Below the pieces are notes generated by a model. It ran no database searches. It had not been told where the DNA came from and saw nothing but the letters and a program-made list of their open reading frames with translations. A program made the position numbers and the translations under genes. This document shows positions 37,387 through 48,100 of a stretch of DNA of 64,000 bases, one piece after another (position 1 is the first letter of the stretch; each line of letters starts with the position of its first letter). Source of the stretch: Kudoa neothunni (Eukaryota; Cnidaria); NCBI GenBank assembly GCA_964304625.1, contig OZ199838.1:5394001-5458000 (forward strand). The letters run 5' to 3'.

Positions 37387-37531
37387 CAGTGAAACCCCAT
37401 TTTTCGTAAAACTTGGACTCATAATTTTTTTCCAGATAATCGAGCATTTATGAACACGAAATTTCATTAAGATCTTCCAACAATTTTAAATGTCTACCGG
37501 ATAATAGAATTCCGGATATTCGAGATTTCAG
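37387..37531. mobile_element. 145-bp pogo-like MITE
   Basis: TA flanks at 37385-37386 and 37532-37533. Ends CAGTGAAACCCCATTTTTCG and, reversed, CTGAAATCTCGAATATCCGG are imperfect inverted repeats. They resemble the MITE in mTOR intron 2 (ATCCGG core). Non-coding and short. Confidence 0.5.
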
Positions 37532-37533
37532 TA

Positions 37534-38133
37534 TAAAAGATTGAACATAATCTATAAAGTTAACTGAAATAATATTTTTGGTTTTTAATTGTTTGTATCA
37601 AATAGAATAGCCTAGAAAAAAGTAAATTATGGAAATAATATTATAGATATATTGTTGGATAATAGTTAACGACTGGTTGAGGTGATTTGATAGTAACTTG
37701 AAGGTGAACATATAAATTAGGGGAATATGTTTGTCATGTTATTTTGTTTTAATCTACGTTTACACGTAAAACCCCTTTATCTTAATGCTCGCTAATTTTT
37801 TGAGTTAATTTCTACGTCTAGAATTTATGTATATTTATTCAAAGAGTGATGCCATAGATCGTTATGGGGTTTTCCCACGTTTGCAAAGCAACAATATCTG
37901 ATGGATTGTTCAATCAAAATTTGAGGCAACCTCAACCAACATTCGAATACATGGGAATATAATACACCTAATGTATTCTTTATTTAGTTGTAGTAATTCA
38001 TATAACACCTTACATATTTTACACATTAATCGAAAATTAATGAACGCGTTAAACTCACTTACTTTACATGGTAATAACTTTCAGTGAAGAGGATTTTTCT
38101 CTGATATTATACTGATAACACTTTTACGAAATC
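37534..38133. promoter_or_regulatory. 5' flank of the microexon gene
   Basis: Six hundred bases of AT-rich sequence lie between the MITE and the start codon of the microexon gene. No coding potential was seen. The promoter of that gene should lie here, but no TATA box or initiator could be chosen with confidence among the many A/T runs. Confidence 0.3.
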
Positions 38134-41100
38134 ATGAAGGCAACATTTTTTTTAGTATTGCTATCCACAGTTTTCTTAAGGTATTTTCATGGAACAATAT
38201 GTTTGTGTAGTCAGATTGTTGTTGTGGTTGACCGTTAATAAGAAACATATTTTTTTCTGTTTGTAGATTTACAATCGAAAAACTCACTCAAATGTGCCCA
38301 ATGAATGTAGTCATTATGATGGATGACTCAAAATATGTCACCAATGAAAATTTTGCGCTTCAAATTGATTATGTTTACCAACTTATAAATCATCTACTCA
38401 CCAGTGGGGACAATGTTAAAGTGGGCCTTGTACAATATGGAATGTATCCTCGTCCCTTGATTGATATGAGAACTAACGCAGCTACAAAACCAGAATATGC
38501 AGCACAGAAATTTGAAAGAATTGTTCGACTAAGTAAAATATAGGCAGTGTCGTCAACCAAACCAACAAATGAATCTTCTAATTGATTTAGATGGCAGAAA
38601 CTGTATAACCTCGGCACTTGATAAAGTCTCATGGTCATATTTTATAAGAGGAATCCATTCTTTCCCATTCGAAAGAAACGTATCACTTTTTAAAAAATTA
38701 AAATATATAGAGGTCTATTTATTATTCGATAACTTATTACTAGGTTATTATTCTTATCGCCAATCATCCCGAAGAATGCGCTTCAGAAAAATCACTTCAA
38801 TACACCATAGAATCTTTAAAAAGGAAAGGCATTATCGTCGCAGTTATTTCAGTGGAGTCGACTCAAAGAAATAAAGAAAACCTCTTGACTGCTAGCAACA
38901 AAGAACTCATATTTTTCTCAAAAACCTTTAAAGAAGTGCACAAACAATTCGACAATGTCATCAAAGGAGTTTGTTCTTTCCGTAATACAATAAAATTTCT
39001 CCAAAAGATGATTTTTTGATTTTTTTATTAAACAGCCGCAAAAGATATTATGGGGAATGAAATTCCTCTCAAACTACATAGCAAAAATCCAAATCAACCA
39101 TCGACTCCCTATGACAACAATATTTTCCCATCAGAAACGGCTGGCTTAGGTAATTATCTAATGTGTTATTTTTGTTCATAGTTATTTAGGTGATTTCTTC
39201 ACATCAGAAATATTTTACATTAACATTTTCTTTTAGATAGCTCTTCAAGAAATCCTTCAAGTAATTAATTCTAACTATTTTCTTCTTGTATTTTTTAAAA
39301 TTTTTGTAGGTTCATCAGTTCCTGAACTAGGTATTAATATATATCTTACAAAACTATTCTCAATTTGCTTTTATTTAAAAATAGGACCGGTTCCATTACC
39401 AGGTAATTTTTTTTCCAACTGAAATTTATCTAAAATTTACTCAAGCTGAACCAGGCTCTCCTGGTAATTTATTATATTTCATTATCGCTTTATATTCATA
39501 TTATTCGAATTAAAGAACCCTCACTACAGCCAGGTAATTCAACAATTTATAAATAACAGTATAAATTGGCTATTAAATTATAGGTTCAGTTCCACTTTCA
39601 TGTATTCCATCTTATTCGTTACATAATTAAATTAATATAAAATTTCAAAGCCGACCCTAGCTCTCCAAGTATCTTATTAATTTTTAGTTTTGGTTAATTA
39701 TTATATTTGTTGGATTAAAGATCCTTCACCTCAACCAGGTATGTTCAAATATTAGTTCACATAATAAACGTTTTTATTAAAAAATGAAGGACCAATCCCA
39801 TTACCAAGTATTTAGTTTTTCATATCAATAACTAAATAAATATAAATTTTAAAAGACGACCCAAGCTCTCCTAGTAATTTGTTATAATTTTGAAAAATGT
39901 ATTATTTTATTTGTTTGAACTAAAGACTCCTCACCTCAACCAGGTAATTATAATGCTTGTGAATAAAATAAAATCTTGTTATTCAATTTATAGGACAAGT
40001 TCCTCTGCCAAGTATCTCACTCTCTACATAAATAACAAAATTAATATTATTCTCAAAAAGACAATCCTAGCTCTCCAAGTATCTTATTAATTTTTAATTT
40101 TGGTTAATTATTATATTTGTTGGATTAAAGATCCTTCATCTCAACCAGGTATGTTCAAATATTAGTTCACATAATAAACGTTTTTATTAAAAAATGAAGG
40201 ACCAATCCCATTACCAAGTATTTAGTTTTTCATATCAATAACTAAATAAATATAAATTTTAAAAGACGACCCAAGCTCTCCTAGTAATTTGTTATAATTT
40301 TGAAAAATGTATTATTTTATTTGTTTGAACTAAAGACTCCTCACCTCAACCAGGTAATTATAATGCTTGTGAATAAAATAAAATCTTGTTATTCAATTTA
40401 TAGGACAAGTTCCTCTGCCAAGTATCTCACTCTCTACATAAATAACAAAATTAATATTATTCTCAAAAAGACAATCCTAGCTCTCCAAGTATCTTATTAA
40501 TTTTTAATTTTGGTTAATTATTATATTTGTTGGATTAAAGATCCTTCACCTCAGCCAGGTATACTCCTATATTAGTTCACATAATAAACGTTTTTATTAA
40601 AAAATAAAGGACCAGGTCCTTCATCAAGTAACTACATGAAATAATCGTATATATTATGAATATTTATTTACAGGACCAAACCCATATGATTCTGGTATCT
40701 ATGACGAATTTTGGTTAAGGTATGGTTTGTACTAAATTTTTGTAGGTTCGGTAAAAGGCGGAAATGTCGGTAACTTACTGAACATATTCTTTAATAAAAT
40801 AAATTTGTGTTGGAAAAGATCCAACTAAAGGTGGTGGCGGCGGAATCAGTAGTTTAACAAACCAGTATTTGTTTTATGTATTAACTTCAATTTAGAGGGA
40901 TCAAGCAATGACAGTAATAATAGTTTGCTATTCTGAATGATTTCATCTTCTATAATTAAAATATTACTAAAGGTTTCGGCGGAAGTAACGTTATTCGTTT
41001 TTATTTGGTATTATGTATAATTTAGATAATCTTGATGATGCACTCGAAGGTTTATTATCCTAACAGAACTATTATTTTTATATCTTATTTTAGATGTTTC

Positions 41101-41920
41101 CAACGGTAGATCAATATTATTTTAGTTTGTGTAAAAGAGTTTAAAGAAATAAGCGGAGGGGGTGATCCGAGTGGCTCCAATGCATTGGATGATCTAGCAA
41201 ACAGTGGAAATTACGATGTTACAACCGAAAAATTCAAAGACGACGACAAAATTTCGATAACCCATTTCATTAAGAAGAAAGGAGATAAAGATGGACCCAG
41301 TAATTAACATTTTTTTATGATCTGTGTTATTTCATTAGTATTTATAAGTCTAAAATACGAATAGTAATATTTAAATTAAACCTAATGTAAATTTTATCGT
41401 TTTAACTATTTTGATTGGAGTTGGAACGAGTTGTAAATAAAATACAAAATTTAGAAGTACCATTACTCAGCAACACAATTGTCATCATCCCAAAAGGTAG
41501 CACTAGTTGTAAACGATGCAAGTTAACATCGAAAATTAAGATTGCTCCAAACGAACTTTCAAACAATTGGGATGTTCTTCAGCTACATTGTTTAAACGTC
41601 ATTTGATAGAAGTCAACCAACCTTTCAATGAAGATACCATCCAACAAAAATTATGTGCGTGCTCGAAGGCAGCTGAAAATGCTAATGCCCTTATGTTTGG
41701 ACTTGGAAAAAACGGTAATCAGGATCATTAACAAAATATCGTTAACATATACAAATTAGATGGTTGTTACATGATCAAAAAACAAAATGTATACGACATG
41801 ATAAAAAGAAACGTGGTTGAATGTGGGTATGGGGTTTCAAAGAAGTGCGTCATATCCGACGCTAATTCTTCTTGTGATAACAAACATTCCCATATGGAGT
41901 TTTACTCATTTGATAACTAA
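38134..41920 (+). CDS. secreted vWA-domain protein with a microexon-encoded proline-rich stalk
   Basis: Not a recognised gene. Thirty-seven exons, 582 aa. The product starts with a signal peptide (MKATFFLVLLSTVFL), then a vWA domain (exons 38267-38532, 38591-38625, 38744-38981: CPMNVVIMMDDSKYV, VKVGLVQYG, NGRNCITSALDK, VIILIANHPEE, GIIVAVISV). The MIDAS DxSxS is DDSKY, so its third ligand is missing. Exon 39036-39149 is a linker. Then 24 nt (39237), 21 nt (39310) and nineteen 18-nt exons starting at 39385, 39446, 39516, 39584, 39651, 39721, 39790, 39856, 39926, 39994, 40061, 40131, 40200, 40266, 40336, 40404, 40471, 40541 and 40610. Next come exons at 40674 (21), 40746 (24), 40819 (30), 40896 (18), 40973 (12), 41026 (24) and 41094 (12). 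The C-terminus is 41138-41299, 41431-41496, 41583-41714 and 41760-41920, Cys-containing (LCACSKAAEN, VVECGYG). From exon 38744-38981 onward every intron is phase 1. Hexapeptides are of three types: xPSxQP, GxxPLP, xxPSSP. Secretion and adhesion are inferred. Confidence 0.85.
39669..40488 (+). repeat. 410-bp tandem duplication of six microexons
   Basis: The blocks 39669-40078 and 40079-40488 are almost identical. By eye only two differences were found: TTTTTAGTTTT against TTTTTAATTTT in an intron, and CACCTC against CATCTC in an exon (Pro to Ser). Each block holds six 18-nt exons and their introns. A third partial copy begins at 40489 and diverges after about 70-130 bp. The half-unit is 205 bp (three exons): starts at 39516, 39721, 39926, 40131, 40336 and 40541 are each exactly 205 bp apart. 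Confidence 0.95.
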
Positions 41921-44552
41921 AACTCTTCAAAATACTGAACAACCTCAGTAATTAAACGTAAATTAGCTAGTAGAATTTTCTACCCTTATTTATTAGATTA
42001 TTAACAAGATTATTTTTTATGTTAACTTTAGTATAACCTGTTTTACATTTATATTTTATTTGTTAACAGCAAAAATGCTTTTAGGTTTAATCTTTTTTTA
42101 ATCCCCTAATCATAAGATTGTAATCATTACAGTCTAGTGATTATTAGATTAAATTTACCCCAAAATAATCAAATGGTCGTTAATCGTTTTTGTGATCATT
42201 AGAGGGATTAAATGAGTCCATAAATTGTTTAAGAAAAATATTCATGCACGAAAATCTCACAAAATTCGATTCTACATAACCTCTTTTGAAAATCAACTCA
42301 AATAAATAACCCTTTCGTGTTCAATGTTCATTTGAATATTAAATGAACGAGAGAACAAATTGCACCTCTGTGGCGCTCTATTTTGATTTTCTTCAAAATA
42401 GTTTTAGAACGTTTTAATGATTTTTATTAGTTAAAAAATAATTCTGCCGAAATATAAAACGAGAATACATGCTACAAACAAATTGAAATTTATTTTTATG
42501 CATAATCGTAACATATTCCATTAAGAATTTTTCTTAAAATATATTTTTGCGTAATCTAAAAATATTTATATATATATTATAAAGGTTGAAAAATTAATTT
42601 AACAAAATTACACAGGAATTATTGTTGTGTATTATTTAAAAAATCATTATTGTCGTTATTTATAATTACCTGATATATCTGTTTCACTCGAAAAAATACG
42701 AATGCTACAACTCAATCTATTGTACCTCTTTTTAAAAGCATTAGTTTTAAATATTATTAGGTATAGAACAGTTTAGAAAATTAGATGTGGACATCAAAAT
42801 TGGCGCTCATGCACAAAAAATCGACCGTTATAAACATATTGATTATATGAAACCATTGTTTACAAATCTGTTCAAATATAATTTTTCAATGCATTTTAAA
42901 TATAGCATGAAATATTTACATGTTCATGATACGTACAAGTAAGATTTATACTTAATTGTTATTTTTCCCGTAATCTGAGGATAATGTCTGATAAAAATTA
43001 TTTTGATTATTTTAACACTTTACATCGGTTTAAGTTATAACTGGCGGCTATAATTTTCGACGACTATTTTTAAAAAATTCGACGTTTATTTTAATACCTG
43101 GCGCATGCGTGTCACAGAACTTTATTATCATGCTCAACGTCAGTGATATAAACATAAATACAGTAGGTGACGGGTCGTTGGCATTAAAATGGGAATTGGG
43201 TTCGAGGTGCCCTCGAGCCGTCATGACACACGCGAACAATGCAAAATTTTAATGTAGGCTCTTGCAATTTAATCTCTCTTATTTGTCACTATGTTTGTAT
43301 TTATATTAAAAAATATATTTAATAAAAATAAATTTTCTTATAACAATGACTTAGAGGTTAAATGCGATTAATCTAGTCCATCCTTGACTTTAATATGCGG
43401 AAACAATCCGTTTAGTCAACGTGATGATAATACTAATGATTTCTGTCAACAATAATTTAAAAAAAAATAAATGCAACTTACACGTCCAATTTTATCACAA
43501 TCATTTTTTATTTTAATCTTAAGGTTTGGACGATTTTGAATAAAAATATGCAGAAAACTTTCTCAATGAATTATTATATCTTAAGAAAGTATTGCGTAAC
43601 AAATAAATTATTTTCTGTACTCAAGAGAAATAGGAGTAAGAGTTAGTAATCAACATAAATTCAATATATATATTGATATGCATAAATTTCATAAAATTAA
43701 TTAATATACTCAATAAAATATAACTAAAAGTTTTTATAGTACTTATTAGCCGGATTTTACTCTGAAAAAGTTATTAATATTTTACTGATAAAACTCCGAC
43801 ATTCGTGAATCGTAAATCGTCGTTTCTAGATCTATGACCTTAGATAACATTTGATAATTTAGTTTTCTGAAACATTTTTACATTTTTCTCAAATAAATTA
43901 AAGCATCATTCATAGAAATAGTAAATTTTTTAAAGTTTTTGGGGTTATTTATAATTTTTATCCCATCATGAAGTCTTATAATAGATTCTTTATTACCCTA
44001 AATCTTATTTAAGAGGATAGAGATTTTAAGTTAAGATAATTAAGGATCTTAGTTCTTCTATTTTTCGCATTCGATATTCATTCATAATCTAACATTATAC
44101 CCACTTTATCTTTCAACGAATGAAACTGCTTGGTTCTCTTCAAGTCCCCACAACCCATCATTTGGGCAACTTCATTCTTAAGCTTAATGCTCACGAGTCG
44201 TGAATTTGAGCTAATTCTTATTTACAGCGAATTAAAACAAAAACTAAGGTTTTAATAATTTATCATAATTGTTATGCTTTTATTCGATTCATTTTAATTA
44301 GTAACAATACTGTGTAAGTCATTAAATCGTAACAGGTGCGCACGAGTCGTCATCTACTGTATAATTTTTTTATAAAATTTTCCTTTAGAATATAATATTT
44401 CAAGCATTCTCATTCGTTCAAACGCAAAATTTACTTTAGAAATTTTGAGAACCTTATTTCCACGACTGTGGGTGATAGATGGATATGCACCAAATCTTGG
44501 CCAGCCCAAGACAATATGAAATAATTTGATTAATTTATTTTCTAAAATCCAG
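41921..44552. other. gene-free AT-rich stretch
   Basis: No gene recognised. The one structure is an inverted repeat at 42095-42212, listed separately. Short open frames such as 43048-43239 on the minus strand have no recognisable similarity. Confidence 0.45.
42095..42212. repeat. short inverted-repeat element
   Basis: The left arm TTTAATCCCCTAATCAT (about 42098-42114) and the reversed right arm TTTAATCCCTCTAATGAT (about 42195-42212) form an imperfect inverted pair around some 80 bp of AT-rich sequence. It could be a tiny MITE or a folded RNA element. No convincing target duplication was found. Confidence 0.4.
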
Positions 44553-45186
44553 GACCTATTATTTCATCATTTCTATGGTGTGAAAGTTCCAGCAACTCTT
44601 GTCGTGGAATTTCTCGTTGATCGACGTTAACAAATGTTGATATATTTTTTTGGTCGATTTCCTGATTTAAATCTGTTTATTCGGTTACATAATTGTCAAT
44701 TAGTCTTTTTTTCTGTCCATAGTAAAACGAAAAATAATCGACGAATTGTCTCGGTTTTAACTGAAGAGTGTAAAAATACTTTTAAAATTCCACGTTTATC
44801 GATTTTAATCGAAAATTACGACTTCTAGTTATAACTAACCTTTTTTCAGCAGTATATTATATTCAGACCGCAAACAACAAATTTCGGCATGAAAAGGTTA
44901 ACAACGATCGAAAAATTTAAAAATTATTCTACTGAAAAATAAATTTTTGGCATTTCGAACACTACAAATGCACCAATATAATTATTTGGTAAATGCTTAT
45001 TATTACTTAACTCTTTTGCTCGCACAAGAGTTACGCATACCCAGACTTGACTGTATATATGACCAAACAATCAATCGATTTAATTCAACAGATTTTTTTA
45101 AATGTTTTAAAAAAATTTATTTTAATAATCAAAATGCCAACAAAACGACATTGAAGAATTTAATCGAATCAATTCAGCTAAGTTAA
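44553..45186 (+). CDS. possible hypothetical gene, structure unresolved
   Basis: Several adjacent open blocks on the + strand have non-repetitive, protein-like composition: LLFHHFYGVKVPATLVVEFL (44553 onward, after an AG), RRIVSVLTEECKNTFKIPRL (about 44733-44792), QYIIFRPQTTNFGMKRLTTI (from about 44852), and a 79-codon block ending at a TAA at 45184-45186. Clean GT-AG joins were found for only some of them, and no family was recognised. If real, its stop overlaps the LARS stop codon on the other strand. It may instead be a decayed gene. Confidence 0.25.
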
Positions 45187-48100
45187 CTAAAGAATATAAT
45201 TGGGTTGCCAGGCGAGCATTGTTCTTTAATGTTATCGTTAGAAGCAGTACCAATATCAACAACCTCTATGGAGGCCACCTAAAAACCAAATTTAATAAAC
45301 TTCAAACCCAGAAAAACCATATACCGAGAGAGATTTTATGAGATAGGGAAGTATTTCATTAAGAATTTGTTTCTCATTGAACGATGTAGTCAGATTCAAT
45401 GCATCGGGTCCTTCGGTTTGTTCGCAAGTCTAAAAATAATAACACCGTCAAAACTACACATTCCCCACAATTAAACACCTTAATATACTGCACAAATGAC
45501 ATGACTTTATTCATTTGTTTGGAGCTGATACATTTAAGTATAGGGTCTTTTTTAATGTGAGCAACCAACTGTTTGTTATCGGGGAAGCTGGTGGCAGAAT
45601 TAGCTGCTTCATTATCAGTACGGTTGGACTGGATATGGTTGGTATGATAAAAATCGGCTAAAAATTCGATGATTTGAGTTTGCCAGTCGTTATATTTGTC
45701 AGTGGTGTAGATGATAGCTCGTTGAGCTTCTTTTTTATTTTTTAGACGAGCCCTAAAATTTCTGCTGGTAGTTTCAATAAATCTCGATATATGAAGAAGA
45801 TTGTGGTCGTATTTGGTGATAGCAGGCCAGCTTGCATTCATAATAGAGTCGCAGTTTTTGAGTTCATTTTTCAGTGAAAGCACTTCACGAAGTAGAGAGA
45901 AAATATATTCACAAATGTGAGGGCAGATTGGGGCAAGAACAATAGTTTGAATGTAAATAAAATGAATTAGCAGATTAATATTTTCTTCGATTCCACTTTT
46001 GCTACAATATTCTCTATAAAGATCTTTTGAGTTTTGAAGTTGGTAGAAACCGCATTTAAGTGCCTCACGATAAAGCATGGACTTATAGTTGTCATACGAT
46101 TTAACAACAGCGTAGTTGATATCATTTTCAAAAAGCTTTTCGAAAATGTTAGTAAATGGCTCACATTTTGTTGGACATTTTTTTGCGGTTTCGATAATTT
46201 CTTTTGACCACTCTAAAAACGTGTACAACCGAAGAACAGTGTTATCTGCGATTTTTTCAACAAAATTGGCATCTTCAATAGTATCACCAGAATCAGCTAG
46301 AGTTAATCTCACCGCATCTGCACCGTATCTACCTATAGCCTCATCTAGCGTGAGAAAATTGCCAGTAGATTTTGACATTTTTTCCGAATTCAACAATAGA
46401 TGACCATTAGCACGCACACCTTTCGGCCATTTTGTCATATCCTCCGGCCAAATCGCAACATGATTGTAGAGATAATATGTCAAATGGTTGGGAATGAGAT
46501 CCTTTCCGGAAACTCTCAAGTCAACACCATACCAATATTGAAACTCATTTCGTAGTTTGTTGAGTTTGCTTTGATCGATAGTACAATTTGTGGTGGGATA
46601 GGGCATATCTTTAAGAAATATATAATCCCAAACTTCGTTGGTGAGTTGATCAGCCGTGATACCGAGAGCATTGGCATTCGAACCATCCAAAGTGTTTCCC
46701 TGGAGTAGGTGAGCAATAGTATAATAGCTCATATAAATGGTGGAATCAGACAACGATTCCACGAGATAGACTGGATCCCAAGGGAGTTTTGTGCCGAGAC
46801 CAAAAGAACGGGCACAAGCATGCTCATGCAACCAGTATAATACTGCAAGGAAATTGTTTTTGGTTTCATCACAGTAGGTTTCCATTTGTTCAAGGCATTT
46901 GGTAGCTTTTGATTTCCACTCATTTTCACCATAATTAAGATACCACTGATCACACAATGCAACCACACATTCATCACCCGATCTGGATATAATTCGTGAT
47001 TCTGGTTCTTGATAAATTAAACAGTGACCTTCGTCTAGCATCTGCTTTTGTATGAGAGGTTTAGCATCTTTGACAAGCATATTTTTGTATCGGTTGGAGA
47101 AAACTATTTTCCCTTCGTAGAATGAACTTTTGTAAATGGTATCTTTGGCAGTGACCAATTTGTCGGTATCGTTTTGACTCTGTATTTTGAGTTTTTCACA
47201 TATCATCTTCGCACATAACTCTCCATAATCAGGAACCGATATAATTTGAACTGGTTCAAACAGCATACTCTCGTCCACGCCAAATTTATCACGCAACGCT
47301 GGTTTGTTTTTGAGATCCACCAATGTGGCATAATCATCAGGCGAATCCGATGGAACTGACATCACAATTCCAGTACCTTTGTCTTGTTTGATTGTAAGCA
47401 TAGGTAGTGCATATATTTGTTGATAATGAGCACAAGATGGAGTACTTATTTTGCTGCCGAACAACAAAGATCCCTTTATTTCTCCTACAACGTTGTACTT
47501 TCCGATCATATCAGTAAGATTTTGATAAGACGCATTCCTGGCTGCTCTCCTAGTACTAACGTAATACACCTCATCACCCTCACAACTTCTGTAAACCACA
47601 TAATCAATATCTGGATGAAGCCAGCAGTTAGTAATCCCAAAAATGGTTTCAGGTCTTAGCGTTGCAGCCAGCAGAAATACTTTTTTATTTTGAATCAGTT
47701 CATTGAGCAAAGAGTGCTGCTGGTGGTTAGCAAGTAAAGGAGCTTCACACAGACGAAGTTTGAAAACGGTATATTCTTGAGGACCGATCCCTTCGCCGCT
47801 AGCGCGATCATGATCCATACAGGGTTGGTTATCCTTTGGCGAAAAAATGGTGTAACGTTTTCCAAACTTGACAAATCCTAACTGTTTTAACTTCCAAAAT
47901 TGCCATCGTACAAATGAGTCATAGAATGGATTGACGTCTGTGGTGATAAACGACCTCCTCCAATCGACCTACCAAAATAAGAGATCATTATTTATTTCAG
48001 CTTCATTTAACTCACTTTTAAACCAAACTGTTTAAGATCGCTCATTGCGCATTTTGGGAAATATTTCAACCAATGCAATGGATCAACAAATTTTCTTATT

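Noticed and set aside
39890-40500. Two identical 66-codon open frames on the + strand
   Set aside because: They run across introns and microexons and are identical only because the 410-bp block is duplicated.
39385-40627. Regularly spaced short repeats resembling a CRISPR array or minisatellite
   Set aside because: The short blocks are not palindromic, vary as codons of three hexapeptide types, and are bounded by GT and AG in constant phase. The intervening 50-bp segments are also repeated, unlike CRISPR spacers.
46116-47659. Open frames overlapping LARS exon 6 on either strand
   Set aside because: Shadow frames of a conserved 830-codon exon.
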